Assembly: GCA_964349065.1 (NCBI GenBank)
Contig: CAYGEY010000013.1
Coordinates: forward strand, 1-23,751
Length of the DNA stretch: 23,751 bases
From: CAYGEY01 sp964349065
Lineage (GTDB): Bacteria; Patescibacteriota; Gracilibacteria; 1-14-2-50-48-13
Reading direction: 5' to 3'
Shown here: piece by piece, positions 13,527-22,241 of the stretch
Layout: every line of letters starts with the position of its first letter
How positions within the stretch are numbered: the stretch's first letter is position 1
The notes under the pieces: generated by a model
What the model was told of the DNA's origin: nothing
What the model saw: only the letters and a program-made list of their open reading frames with translations
Databases searched by the model: none
Translations under genes and position numbers: made by a program

Positions 13527-16500
13527 ATGTCACGAGTAAATCTTCTTCCGGGAAACAATTTAGATGCACAAGGTCAAGCTGAAATTACAGCTCAAGTCAA
13601 TAGAGTTATTTCTCCTGCAGAGGCAGCGATGAAACAAGATCTACTTAATGAACTTAATACTATTATAGGTTCAACGGCTGTAAATCGTGGAAATGTGCTT
13701 TTAGGATTAGCGGCTGGTTTTGAATTAAATGACACACTACGTACAGCTCGCAATCGAGCAATGACAAATACAGGAATTCCAGGCACCATGGTAAACGATA
13801 GAAATATTATGCAAAGAGCTGTAACGGAAGATGCCGCAGTCCTAGCACAAACAGAGTGGAGAACAAATGTTCAACCGTATTTTGAGACTCAAATGAACCT
13901 CTATAACGCAGAGCAAACAAATATACGTAGGCATCTAGTGCATATTCGAACACTTCTTACCGACCTTAATAGTATCGTTGGACTAGAAGTTGCGATGCAA
14001 GGTGGTGGAATAGTAAACATATTACCATTGGATCCAACCTTAGCTCCGCTTGCTGGTGCAACCGCTCCAATCAATAGTTTAATTGATGCTAATCCATTTA
14101 CTGTAGATCCGGCTAGAACAAACTTAAATGATTTGGAAGACCTCAGTAATAATGCTGATCGAGGCCATGCAATTAATGGAGGGCGAGCAAATGATTTATA
14201 CAGAATAATTACGAATCTTAGAACTGTAAGTCGAGATTTATCAGGTGCAATCACTTTAAGAAATACACACTACCAAAATATTATGGGAGAGCCGTTTTTA
14301 GAGGCTAATATTGTGACGACTCCTCTTCGCTATGACCCTACTCGAGCGGTTCCAAGACTTTATGGCAGTGTAGAAACTCACTTAAATCATATTCTTCCGC
14401 CTGAACATCCGAGTAGAATCGAAATAGAAAACGCCGGGGCAGCATTTATTCTTCATGTACATAACAGACCAGGAGTTAGAGTTGCGGGAGCAGAAGTTCC
14501 AGCAGGTTCGCCAGGAGAGATAGCCTTTCAAGAATGGTTACTTACTCATGAACCGGCACCAGCTCAGCAAGTGGTTGCACAACAATACCTCCGTACACGA
14601 AATGCAAATATTACTACTGTCAATACAAATGCCCAAGCCCAAGTTAACACAGCAACTCCGGGAAATATTATTTCAGATCTTATTGCATCAGGATTTGTTG
14701 GAGATGCGGCTAAAATAAACGAATATGCTAGAGCGTTTATGACAGACGGTACCGTGGCAAATTCAGTACTCTTTGCAGCAGGGGGAATTCCAAATGCTGC
14801 GACAAATAATAATGATAGACTATATTATGCAGCCGCGCTTTCAGGTGCAGATAGAACTGATAATATAGCAACAACTCAAACTAATGCAGTTGATGGGATG
14901 AATAATCTATTAACAACTGCTCTAACAGATTTAAGAAATCAATTACAGGTTGTCGGAGGTGTCCTTAGAAGGATAGATCCTGCAGCTATACCTCCAATAG
15001 ATAGACCATCCAATGCAACAGAAAGATGTGCATTTATGCAAATGGCCGCAAGGGACCGAACAAGTCTCACAGCACCTCAACAAGGACATGCAACATTGCG
15101 TGCCAATAGAATGTATACAACATTGACTCCGCAAATCACTGCCGCAGTAGCTGCAATGGGTGCTCGAAATATTAATGAACAAGCAGATGCAACGGCAAGA
15201 GCTACAGCGATCATGGCAGGACTTGGCGCTGGCGTCGCTCCATTGAATCACACTACTCAGATTTTTGATTTAGCATATCATTATAATATACCAGGTACAT
15301 CAATCCAGGGTATCGAAGATCTTGTCCGAGACGCAATCCGCACCGACATTCTCGGGCGATTACCCGGACCCGCTCTCACCGACACAGCCGCTCTCATAGC
15401 CGCAGAGACACGCACAGGAGATGCATACGCAGATCATCTTGGACGATATGTACCAAATATGATCAATGCTTTTCAAGGAGCTTCTACACGAAATGAAGTA
15501 GAATTAACCCGCGCTCAACATATAATCGCAAGGGCAAGGCTCACCAGCGGACAAGTGGTAAACGAGATGAATACAAGAAATACAGCAGGAACACCACTTA
15601 ACTTAAATACAGTAAATGACAGAGTGACAATAGCCAACCTCATTGTTGATAATGTTTTGCAACAAAGGACGGCACTCATGACAAAAACAAGAACAGCGTT
15701 TGACAATTATCAAGTCCGAAGAGGATGGATGAATTACGATGTCGATGCTCACCTTGCCCGAAACAGAGGTCGCTATGTTCTAGGGACTCTCGGAATTGGT
15801 GCGGCAGGACTTATTTCTGCAGCAGCAGCTCCAGCACTAGCAACAGGGTTTGCAGTAGCATTCGGACTCGCTTCCGGAGGACTTGCGTGGCGCACTGCAG
15901 CGGCAGGAGCAAGAAGAGCGTTTGATTTCTTCGGTATGAGAACTGATCGTGCAATGCAAGCACCCGCACCCGCACCGACATTTGGAGACCAGGCACGACA
16001 AACCGGAAATAGAATTGGAAGAAGCTTTAATCCTTTGAGATGGAGTATGTTCCGATCAGGAAGAAATCGAACTAATGAACGGTTACGAGGAGTCCAAGAT
16101 GCAGTTGATCCAAATCAATACAATCAAGCAACTGCAGTGAACCCTGTGCAATTTAACCAGCACATGGCATATCATTTAGCAAAAAGTACAAAATCTACAG
16201 ATAGGGATAATGCCGAGACTCTTGGCTATTTAACTCCGGCAATGGAAAACGCGGATCGGGCACGTATGACACAAGAAACATTAACATTAATTACAACAGC
16301 TCTTGCAGGACCTGCTCCTGTACCATCTCAGGAGCAAATTTTAGAAAACGTGATTACTGAAGTGATCACCAATAGAGAAAATGAACTTATTGCACGAGTT
16401 GAAGAGGAGAAGAGAGCTCAGCGCCGAACAAACATTTATTCTGAGGCAATTGGTGCTGCGGCAGGATTCTATTCATTTCACGGAGCGTTTAATATGATGA

Positions 16501-17030
16501 GTAATGCGCAAGCAGGTATAATGAATTGGATGCATCCAAATCCAACAAGCACACCGGCGGGAGTACCACATCCACAGGGAACAAATACAGGAACAACAGC
16601 TCCACAAGGACCGAACAACAGTACTGTTCCGACCGGGACTGAAGGTACCATCACACCACCGGTTGGACCTGATCAGTGGCAACTGCCATCTGGACAGCAT
16701 GCAACATTGACTATCCCTAATGTTGATGGAAGTAGTATTACATCAAAACTCATGGATACAAACGGTTTAGGATTAAATCAAAATCAGATTGATGAGTTGA
16801 GTGCACGAGGCGTCTTTAGACAATTTCTCGGTGAGAATAATATTTTACAGGGAGGACAGCAAAGTATCTATCATTCAGGTTTGATTGACGGACCAGTATC
16901 AGGGATAAATCTTGTCTATAAAAATCAGCAACTGATTGCAGACTCTCTTGTTAATTCAGATATTATACGTCAACATTGTTTATCAAAAGGTATTTCTCTA
17001 GATCAATTATTAAACCTCTTGAAAAAATAA
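13527..17030 (+). CDS. giant hypothetical protein with hydrophobic hairpin, 1167 aa
   Basis: I do not recognise the family. Residues 1-~740 are soluble, Ala/Asn/Thr-rich and largely helical. Residues ~749-787 form a 39-residue Gly/Ala-rich hydrophobic stretch long enough for two membrane passes. A basic segment with an Ala-Pro run follows (~790-850). A second hydrophobic segment lies at ~971-1000. A Pro/Thr/Gly-rich linker (~1000-1052) leads to a C-terminal domain of ~115 residues. There is no N-terminal signal peptide, Walker motif or protease motif. One reading is a membrane-anchored protein with a large cytoplasmic part and a C-terminal domain presented across a linker; this is inference. 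Asn and Gln are frequent, yet a GC-richer patch with different codons lies at about 15310-15425. Confidence 0.85.
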   Translation: MSRVNLLPGNNLDAQGQAEITAQVNRVISPAEAAMKQDLLNELNTIIGSTAVNRGNVLLGLAAGFELNDTLRTARNRAMTNTGIPGTMVNDRNIMQRAVTEDAAVLAQTEWRTNVQPYFETQMNLYNAEQTNIRRHLVHIRTLLTDLNSIVGLEVAMQGGGIVNILPLDPTLAPLAGATAPINSLIDANPFTVDPARTNLNDLEDLSNNADRGHAINGGRANDLYRIITNLRTVSRDLSGAITLRNTHYQNIMGEPFLEANIVTTPLRYDPTRAVPRLYGSVETHLNHILPPEHPSRIEIENAGAAFILHVHNRPGVRVAGAEVPAGSPGEIAFQEWLLTHEPAPAQQVVAQQYLRTRNANITTVNTNAQAQVNTATPGNIISDLIASGFVGDAAKINEYARAFMTDGTVANSVLFAAGGIPNAATNNNDRLYYAAALSGADRTDNIATTQTNAVDGMNNLLTTALTDLRNQLQVVGGVLRRIDPAAIPPIDRPSNATERCAFMQMAARDRTSLTAPQQGHATLRANRMYTTLTPQITAAVAAMGARNINEQADATARATAIMAGLGAGVAPLNHTTQIFDLAYHYNIPGTSIQGIEDLVRDAIRTDILGRLPGPALTDTAALIAAETRTGDAYADHLGRYVPNMINAFQGASTRNEVELTRAQHIIARARLTSGQVVNEMNTRNTAGTPLNLNTVNDRVTIANLIVDNVLQQRTALMTKTRTAFDNYQVRRGWMNYDVDAHLARNRGRYVLGTLGIGAAGLISAAAAPALATGFAVAFGLASGGLAWRTAAAGARRAFDFFGMRTDRAMQAPAPAPTFGDQARQTGNRIGRSFNPLRWSMFRSGRNRTNERLRGVQDAVDPNQYNQATAVNPVQFNQHMAYHLAKSTKSTDRDNAETLGYLTPAMENADRARMTQETLTLITTALAGPAPVPSQEQILENVITEVITNRENELIARVEEEKRAQRRTNIYSEAIGAAAGFYSFHGAFNMMSNAQAGIMNWMHPNPTSTPAGVPHPQGTNTGTTAPQGPNNSTVPTGTEGTITPPVGPDQWQLPSGQHATLTIPNVDGSSITSKLMDTNGLGLNQNQIDELSARGVFRQFLGENNILQGGQQSIYHSGLIDGPVSGINLVYKNQQLIADSLVNSDIIRQHCLSKGISLDQLLNLLKK

Positions 17031-17076
17031 GACTATCACTCATACTTTAATTACACAAACATAACCCCCCTCCCCA

Positions 17077-17418
17077 ATGCAAAAATTCACCCTAACCCCA
17101 GAACTCGCCTCAGAATTCTTTCTCGCTCTCGGCCTCGCCGACGCAGATGATACTGTGAAAATGGACATCATCGCAAAAATCGAAGAACAAGTCGAAAAAG
17201 AAACTCTGCAAACCATCATGATGATGATCCCGGACTCACGCGCTGGCGAATTTGAAAAAGCAGATAACGATGCGCTTATCAAGCTCTATGAAGAATTCGA
17301 AATCGACCCGATTGCTATCTCCATCGCAAAAGCAATGGAAATCCGAGAAGAAATTGTTTCACAACTTGCATACGCACGAGGTGTGATGGACGGAATGAAA
17401 CAAAACGAGGAAAAATAA
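17077..17418 (+). CDS. small acidic helical protein, DUF5663-like, 113 aa
   Basis: The whole chain reads as acidic amphipathic helices (ELASEFFLALGLADADD, then a Lys/Glu-rich helix, then DNDALIKLYEEFEID). The pattern resembles small DUF5663-type proteins known mostly from CPR bacteria, but I cannot confirm this without a profile search. Codons are C-rich (CTC, ATC, GCC) compared with the 1167-residue gene just upstream, hinting at a different expression level or history. The ATG follows a C-rich stretch (CCCCCCTCCCC), the opposite of a Shine-Dalgarno sequence. No function is known. Confidence 0.6.
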   Translation: MQKFTLTPELASEFFLALGLADADDTVKMDIIAKIEEQVEKETLQTIMMMIPDSRAGEFEKADNDALIKLYEEFEIDPIAISIAKAMEIREEIVSQLAYARGVMDGMKQNEEK

Positions 17419-17429
17419 TTTCACTCCAT

Positions 17430-17457
17430 TAGACATTCCAATAAAAAAAAGTATACT
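17430..17457 (+). promoter_or_regulatory. promoter of clpP
   Basis: TAGACA (17430-17435), a 16-base spacer and TATACT (17452-17457) predict a start near 17464 and a leader of about 22 bases. A second TATACT lies at 17468-17473. Confidence 0.45.
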
Positions 17458-17479
17458 CTCCACAGAATATACTTTTTTT
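17444..17479 (+). terminator. weak hairpin with T7 before clpP
   Basis: A7-GTATA pairs with TATAC-T7 around a 12-base loop, just before the clpP start. It may end the upstream 113-residue transcript. It overlaps the clpP promoter boxes, so the pairing may simply reflect the repeated TATACT. Confidence 0.35.
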
Positions 17480-17485
17480 GTGTGT

Positions 17486-18166
17486 ATGAATCCAACAAAC
17501 CCGACAAATGAACATAATTATTTAGTTCCGACAGTGATCGAAAAAACGCCGATGGGCGAGAGGGCGTTTGATATTTTTTCAAGACTCCTGAAAGATCGGA
17601 TAGTGTTTTTAAACGGTGCAGTTACTGACGAATCAGCGAATCTCATTGTCGCGCAGCTATTATTTCTGCAAAACGAAGATGCAAAAAAGGATATCGTGAT
17701 GTACATTAATTCACCAGGAGGGTCTGTTTCAGCCGGCCTCGCGATCTACGATACTATGCAATACTTGTCATGTGATGTATCAACCGTCTGTACCGGGATG
17801 GCGGCTAGTATGGGATCGCTTTTGCTTTGTGCAGGCGCGCGCGGAAAGAGATTTGCACTTCCGCATGCAGAAGTCATGATCCACCAGCCACTCTCCTCAG
17901 GGATCGGGGGACAGGCGACGGATATCGGAATTTATGCCGAGCATATTTTACAAACCAAGGAACTTTTAACTGATATGTACGTGGTTCTCACCGGAGCTGA
18001 TCGTAAAATGGTCGTCAAGGATCTAGATCGAGATACGTTTTTGACCGCTCACGAAGCCAAGGAATACGGACCTCATGGCCTGATTGATAACGTCATCGGA
18101 CATAACACTGACCGTCTTAAATATTTGAAGGATGCGCCGAAACGACCTTCGTCACGACGAAAATAA
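17486..18166 (+). CDS. clpP: ATP-dependent Clp protease proteolytic subunit, 226 aa
   Basis: ClpP is the serine peptidase that forms a double heptameric chamber and degrades proteins fed by ClpX or ClpA/C. The catalytic triad is visible: S108 in GMAASMGS, H133 in MIHQP, and an Asp near 183 in DRDTFLTA. The oxyanion and substrate-strand Gly-rich loop INSPGGSVSAG and the handle region are intact, and the length is normal. I chose the ATG at 17486; the GTG at 17480 is possible. No clpX lies nearby in the window. The next gene starts one base after the stop, so the two are surely co-transcribed. Confidence 0.96.
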   Translation: MNPTNPTNEHNYLVPTVIEKTPMGERAFDIFSRLLKDRIVFLNGAVTDESANLIVAQLLFLQNEDAKKDIVMYINSPGGSVSAGLAIYDTMQYLSCDVSTVCTGMAASMGSLLLCAGARGKRFALPHAEVMIHQPLSSGIGGQATDIGIYAEHILQTKELLTDMYVVLTGADRKMVVKDLDRDTFLTAHEAKEYGPHGLIDNVIGHNTDRLKYLKDAPKRPSSRRK

Positions 18167-18167
18167 C

Positions 18168-19037
18168 ATGGTGATACGTATAAATTATCTCAGACAGAAC
18201 ACGATGTTCGACATCCCTCTTGAGGAGGGAGCGCCTAGTTTTAAGCAAGGAGATTTTGTGATTTTGGAAGTAAAGGAGGAAGATTATACTCGAACTGAAG
18301 TTGGGAGAGTTGTGTTTATTCATGATTTGGAAACCATCGAACATAACCCGCCGAAGCTTGTGAGAAAGGCAACAGAAGATGATCTCACAAAAATCAACCG
18401 CATAGCTGAAGAGGAAAAAAAAGCATTTGCGGATTTTATTGTGAAGATCCAAAAATACGATTTACCGATGCAACCTGCAAGTGTGTTTTTTTCGTTTGAT
18501 GAAAAATTTGCAGATTTTGTGTACACGGCTGAGGACCGCGTTGATTTTCGGGAACTCGTGAAAGATCTGGTGAGTTCGTACAAAAAGAAAATATTTTTAC
18601 AACAAGTCTCTGCCCGTGAGAGATCTGGATTGTCGGGCGGGTGCGGGACATGCGGACGAACACTTTGTTGTTCAACATTTTTACGAGATCGGCCTCCTGT
18701 GACTATGGGAGCCGTTCGAGAGCAGGACCTATATTTCAAAGACAAGGACAAACTCACAGGACTCTGTGGTAAACTCAAATGCTGTCTCAACTACGAAGTA
18801 TCAGTATATCAAGAACTGGGGAAAAAATTTCCGGGGATTAAGAGTAAGATAAAAGTCATTTCAACCGGAAGAAAGGGGATTGTTATCGGGCGAAGCGTGC
18901 TCGATCAGATGGTGCGGATTGCCTATGATGAAGAAGGAATTCGTCCTGAGAACATGCCACTTGGAGCAATCAGCATTGTTTCAGATACCAAGAAATATGA
19001 CAAGCGGGAGGAATTTGCTGAAGAAAAAGCTGAATAA
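18168..19037 (+). CDS. PSP1 / RicT (YaaT)-family protein, 289 aa
   Basis: The family is defined by a conserved Cys-rich core, seen here as CGTCGRTLCC (C159, C162, C167, C168) and LTGLCGKLKCC (C200, C205, C206). In Bacillus subtilis the homologue RicT works with RicA and RicF, binds Fe-S clusters and promotes RNase Y-dependent mRNA maturation. The N-terminal ~60 residues carry a beta-rich part around KQGDFVILE. I chose the ATG at 18168, one base after the clpP stop; the ATG at 18132 lies inside clpP. The tight link to clpP suggests joint expression of protein and RNA turnover factors, which is inference. Confidence 0.88.
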   Translation: MVIRINYLRQNTMFDIPLEEGAPSFKQGDFVILEVKEEDYTRTEVGRVVFIHDLETIEHNPPKLVRKATEDDLTKINRIAEEEKKAFADFIVKIQKYDLPMQPASVFFSFDEKFADFVYTAEDRVDFRELVKDLVSSYKKKIFLQQVSARERSGLSGGCGTCGRTLCCSTFLRDRPPVTMGAVREQDLYFKDKDKLTGLCGKLKCCLNYEVSVYQELGKKFPGIKSKIKVISTGRKGIVIGRSVLDQMVRIAYDEEGIRPENMPLGAISIVSDTKKYDKREEFAEEKAE

Positions 19038-19051
19038 ATTATTATTACAAT

Positions 19052-20062
19052 ATGAAGCCACTTGTCACAATCAGCTTCATTCATTATTCCGAAGTGGGAG
19101 GATATTCGACTATCCATCATATCCGGCCTTTTTTGGAAAGTATTTTTGCACAGACATATAGGAATATTGAGGTTTTCTGTGTTGAAAATGCTTCGAATGA
19201 TTTACGGTATAAAGAGATTTTAGCAGAGTTTCCAAAAGTTACCCTGATAAAACTTCCAAAGAATCTCGGGACATGCGCACACAATGTTGTTATTTCAAAG
19301 GCAAAAGGAGAGTTTGTATGGTGCACGACGCTTGATACGAGATATGAACCTAACTATCTGGAAAAACTGGTCGCCTCTGCTGAAAAATTACCTGATGGAG
19401 CAAGTTTTGGTGGTACCCTTTTTAGGATGAATTCTGATACATTAGAAAAAACTGATGAAATAGATACACAGGGAATTTTAGCCACAAAGGCGCATCAGTT
19501 TCATGAAAGGAATACGAGACTGCATATCAAACAGGAAAACTTAATAGAACATCCAGTGTCTGTTTTTGCTATTTCAGGAGCCACGGTACTGTATAGGAAG
19601 TCAGCTTTGGATAGCATCAAATACGAAGATGGTACCCATTTTGATGAAACATTTTTCATGTACAAAGAAGACATTGATGTTGGATATCGGCTACTTTGGC
19701 AGGGATGGAAGAATTACTGCATTCCAAATGTGATTGGCTATCATGTCAGATCTGTGGTGGAAAAAAATATTGCCATAAACAAAACAACATCTTCCATGCT
19801 CAATCGGTTCAATAAATCTGATTTTGGGGCGACACTTTCATATCGAAATCATTTGTATCTACTATATAAAAATTATTCCAGAGATTACCCAAGTCTCATT
19901 TTATTTCTCACCGGTTTCTATTTTCTCGGTCGCATTATGTTTGCATTTGTGTTTGAGCCACGACTTCGAAAGGCATATGGAGAATTTAATGAGAATTCAA
20001 AAACTCTGCGAATCAGCCCCAAAAAGATCACCGGAAAAGCAATGGCTCAATACTTTGAATAA
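19052..20062 (+). CDS. GT2-family glycosyltransferase (rhamnosyltransferase-like), 336 aa
   Basis: This enzyme probably transfers a sugar from a nucleotide donor to a surface glycan. The N-terminal strand VTISFIHY and the VENASND loop form the donor-binding fold. The metal motif is DTR (D95), a variant of DxD. The ED pair of the catalytic region is at 206-207 in FFMYKEDIDVGYRL, typical of WbbL/RfbF-like rhamnosyltransferases. A hydrophobic segment near residues 280-305 may anchor it to the membrane. It begins 14 bases after the PSP1 gene without a Shine-Dalgarno sequence. No other glycan genes are near, so the acceptor is unknown. Confidence 0.9.
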   Translation: MKPLVTISFIHYSEVGGYSTIHHIRPFLESIFAQTYRNIEVFCVENASNDLRYKEILAEFPKVTLIKLPKNLGTCAHNVVISKAKGEFVWCTTLDTRYEPNYLEKLVASAEKLPDGASFGGTLFRMNSDTLEKTDEIDTQGILATKAHQFHERNTRLHIKQENLIEHPVSVFAISGATVLYRKSALDSIKYEDGTHFDETFFMYKEDIDVGYRLLWQGWKNYCIPNVIGYHVRSVVEKNIAINKTTSSMLNRFNKSDFGATLSYRNHLYLLYKNYSRDYPSLILFLTGFYFLGRIMFAFVFEPRLRKAYGEFNENSKTLRISPKKITGKAMAQYFE

Positions 20063-20178
20063 TGTTTTAAAGTCCTGTATTTCAAGTCCTGTTGTTAGGT
20101 TATACCAACATAACAGTAAAAAAAGATTTGGAGATTTTTCAAAATGAACGATAATCAGATTTAGAAATCATTGTGGAG

Positions 20179-20198
20179 GTGTGACAAAATTGTTACAC
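20179..20198. promoter_or_regulatory. palindromic operator candidate of the toxin-antitoxin operon
   Basis: GTGTGACAAAATTGTTACAC is an inverted repeat with eight of ten pairs. It overlaps the -35 box of the toxin-antitoxin promoter. RHH/RelB-type antitoxins usually repress their own operon from such a site. Confidence 0.55.
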
Positions 20199-20219
20199 TT
20201 TAAATATACATTTTATATT
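20190..20219 (+). promoter_or_regulatory. toxin-antitoxin promoter, probably leaderless
   Basis: TTGTTA (20190-20195), an 18-base spacer and TATATT (20214-20219) place the start at about the antitoxin ATG (20226). There is no Shine-Dalgarno sequence, so a leaderless message is likely. Confidence 0.45.
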
Positions 20220-20225
20220 TACGCA

Positions 20226-20456
20226 ATGACTACTCGAAATAACAGGATTTATATTTCTATCACAAAAGATATGGAAGAGATGCTTAGTGACATTGCAAAA
20301 CAAGAAAAAAAGCCAATTGCTACAGTTGCTACGTGGCTTTTAAAACAAGCTATTGCTGATTACGAAGATCAAGAAGATCTTGAACTCATTCGAGAAGCAG
20401 AAGAGCGAATGAAACATCCGAAAGGTTTTTTAACTCATGAAGAAATATGGAAGTAA
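20226..20456 (+). CDS. ribbon-helix-helix antitoxin, 76 aa
   Basis: The N-terminus NRIYISITKDMEEMLSDIAKQ fits a ribbon (beta strand) followed by two helices, a DNA-binding RHH fold. The acidic C-terminal tail (DYEDQEDLELIREAEERM) would wrap and neutralise the toxin. I chose the ATG at 20226 because the fold begins there; an upstream GTG at 20181 lies inside the operator. The gene overlaps the toxin gene by ten bases, the usual arrangement that makes antitoxin first. It probably also represses the operon through the palindrome upstream. Confidence 0.85.
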   Translation: MTTRNNRIYISITKDMEEMLSDIAKQEKKPIATVATWLLKQAIADYEDQEDLELIREAEERMKHPKGFLTHEEIWK

Positions 20457-20722
20457 ATTATTCAATACGATATGAGGATACTGTTTTCAAAGATATTCTA
20501 AAACTTGATGGGTTCTATAAAGCTAGAATTCAAACTGCAATTTTTCAAAAATTACTCATGGATCCGCTTAAATATGGGAAACCACTTCAATTCTCTCCAA
20601 TGGGACTCCGCTCTCTACGAGTGGGAAAATACCGAGTATTATTTTATTTAGAGACAACAACTATTGCCATTTATAAAATTGGTCACAGAGGGAAAGTGTA
20701 TCGAAATATTTTTAACCAATAG
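20447..20722 (+). CDS. RelE/ParE-superfamily toxin, 91 aa
   Basis: The fold signature of RelE-type toxins is clear: an N-terminal strand (YSIRYEDTVFKDI), two helices, then PLKYGKPLQ...GLRSLRVGKYRVLFYL and the end strand AIYKIGHRGKVYRN. Basic residues that contact ribosomal mRNA in RelE (the R in LRVGKYR and H/R in GHRGKVY) are present. RelE cuts mRNA in the ribosome while ParE targets gyrase; the YRVLFY and GHR pattern favours RelE, but this is not certain. Its TAG stop directly abuts the stop of the malic enzyme gene on the other strand, with no base between. Confidence 0.88.
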   Translation: MEVNYSIRYEDTVFKDILKLDGFYKARIQTAIFQKLLMDPLKYGKPLQFSPMGLRSLRVGKYRVLFYLETTTIAIYKIGHRGKVYRNIFNQ

Positions 20723-21856
20723 CTACAACGCCCCGGCAATAATCCCCGGAACACTGTGATCAAGCGCATCTGGAAGTAGGGCATCTTCAGTTGGATTTCG
20801 CTTTGCATTCGCGAGCGCAATGGCGGCCTTCATAAAATGTGTTTCATCAAGCCGAATGAGACCCTTTTCAAGTGCACCTTTAAATAAACCAGGGAAGGCA
20901 AGGGAATTGTTGATCTGATTAGGGAAGTCACTTCGTCCTGTGGCAACTATTCGCGCTCCACCTTTTTTTGCATCTTCCGGATAAATCTCCGGCTCAGGGT
21001 TGGCCATCGCAAAAATAATTGCATCTTTATTCATTGTAGAGACATCTTCCGGTGTTAAAATTTGAGGTTTGCTTAGGCCGAGAAAAACATCACTGCCTTT
21101 TATCGCATCTTTTATTGTTCCTTCTGAAACAACAGATTTGGAAGCACGAATAATCTCATTTTTATATTCATTACTGTCTGATCTTCCTTCATACACAATT
21201 CCTTTACTATCACACAGCACTATATTTTGCATACCATACGCAAGTAAGAGTTTTGCAATAGCTATTCCAGCCGCTCCAGCACCGGAGAGAACAATTTTTA
21301 CATCCTCCTTGTTCTTATTTACCAGTTTGAGAGCATTGATCAATGCAGCAAGAACAACAATAGCTGTACCATGTTGGTCATCATGCACCACTGGAATATT
21401 TAACATTTCTTTCAGTCTTTTTTCAATTTCAAAACAAGCTGGGGCGGCGATATCCTCCAAATTAATTCCACCGAAACCAACACTCACTTTTTTCACAATC
21501 TCAATAAATTTTTCGGTGTCTTTTTCGTCAATCACTAACGGAATAGCATCTACGCCACCAAGCTCTTTAAACAAAATCGCTTTCCCTTCCATAACTGGAA
21601 GTCCAGCAAGCGCGCCGATATCTCCTAGTCCTAACACTGCCGTACCATTTGAAATAACAGCAATGGTTCTTCCTTTCATAGTTAGATCTTTTGCAAGTGA
21701 AGGATCTTTAAAAATAGCTGTAGACACCGCCGCCACTCCTGGAGTGTATGCAATCGCCAGATCCTCTTTAGTTTCAACCGGCATTAATGTTTTCACCGAC
21801 AATTTTCCCTTCGTCTTTTTATGAGCTTCCAGAGCAAGTGCGTAGTAATCTTTCAT
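20723..21856 (-). CDS. malic enzyme (malate to pyruvate + CO2), 377 aa
   Basis: The enzyme oxidatively decarboxylates malate to pyruvate with NAD(P)+. Catalytic Y37 (AYTPGVA) and K92 (MEGKAILFK) are present, with metal ligands E134 and D135 (NLEDI) and D160 (HDDQHG). The Rossmann motif GAGAAG is at 192-197. It is the short bacterial form without the phosphotransacetylase extension. The cofactor cannot be assigned firmly from sequence. I chose the ATG at 21856, at the family's normal N-terminus; the ATG at 21886 adds ten residues. It is one of the few carbon-metabolism genes here and may supply pyruvate and reducing power. Confidence 0.95.
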   Translation of the reverse strand: MKDYYALALEAHKKTKGKLSVKTLMPVETKEDLAIAYTPGVAAVSTAIFKDPSLAKDLTMKGRTIAVISNGTAVLGLGDIGALAGLPVMEGKAILFKELGGVDAIPLVIDEKDTEKFIEIVKKVSVGFGGINLEDIAAPACFEIEKRLKEMLNIPVVHDDQHGTAIVVLAALINALKLVNKNKEDVKIVLSGAGAAGIAIAKLLLAYGMQNIVLCDSKGIVYEGRSDSNEYKNEIIRASKSVVSEGTIKDAIKGSDVFLGLSKPQILTPEDVSTMNKDAIIFAMANPEPEIYPEDAKKGGARIVATGRSDFPNQINNSLAFPGLFKGALEKGLIRLDETHFMKAAIALANAKRNPTEDALLPDALDHSVPGIIAGAL

Positions 21857-21938
21857 AGTTTGAATTAGCTGTAAGTAAAAATACATTACAGATTATCGCA
21901 AACAGATCAAGATTATTTTATGTATTTTTTACACTAAG

Positions 21939-22241
21939 CTATCTCTTCCAAAAAAACGACCATATATTCCGTTTTTTATTCAATCTATATCTTAGTAGAA
22001 CAATTGTGGTGCAGGCAAGTACATTTAAAAGTGACATAATGATGATTAACCTATCATTGAGAATATATACTGCATACAATGTTGCTGAGGTTGTCGTACC
22101 CGCCCAAATCTCGTATGATTCAGCATTTGCACTTGGATTTTTATGCCACAGATCGATAATAGTAGGAACATAGCCCCAAAGTGATACTATACTGCTTATA
22201 GTGTATATAATAATAATTCCTGTGAAAAAGTCGAAATGCAT
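21939..22241 (-). CDS. SemiSWEET/PQ-loop-like small membrane protein, 100 aa
   Basis: Three membrane segments are visible (~8-27, ~44-62, ~66-88) with a basic C-terminus, the size and topology of a bacterial SemiSWEET half-transporter. The first helix pair carries GYVPTIIDLWHKNPSANAES, where a PQ-loop would have Pro-Gln; Pro-Thr is a variant. Such proteins dimerise and move sugars or other small solutes. The start is the ATG at 22241; a TTG at 22256 is also in frame. A 45-base palindrome spans the start. The assignment rests on pattern only. Confidence 0.5.
   Translation of the reverse strand: MHFDFFTGIIIIYTISSIVSLWGYVPTIIDLWHKNPSANAESYEIWAGTTTSATLYAVYILNDRLIIIMSLLNVLACTTIVLLRYRLNKKRNIWSFFWKR

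Noticed and set aside
20070..20129. direct repeat AAGTCCTGT and imperfect hairpin after the glycosyltransferase gene
   Set aside because: Only nine bases repeat once, and the stem has several bulges and no U tract; too weak to call.
21069..21824. 251-residue open frame on the plus strand
   Set aside because: It lies wholly antisense to malic enzyme, whose motifs are complete; the translation is a Ser/Ile/Thr-rich shadow with no recognisable domain.
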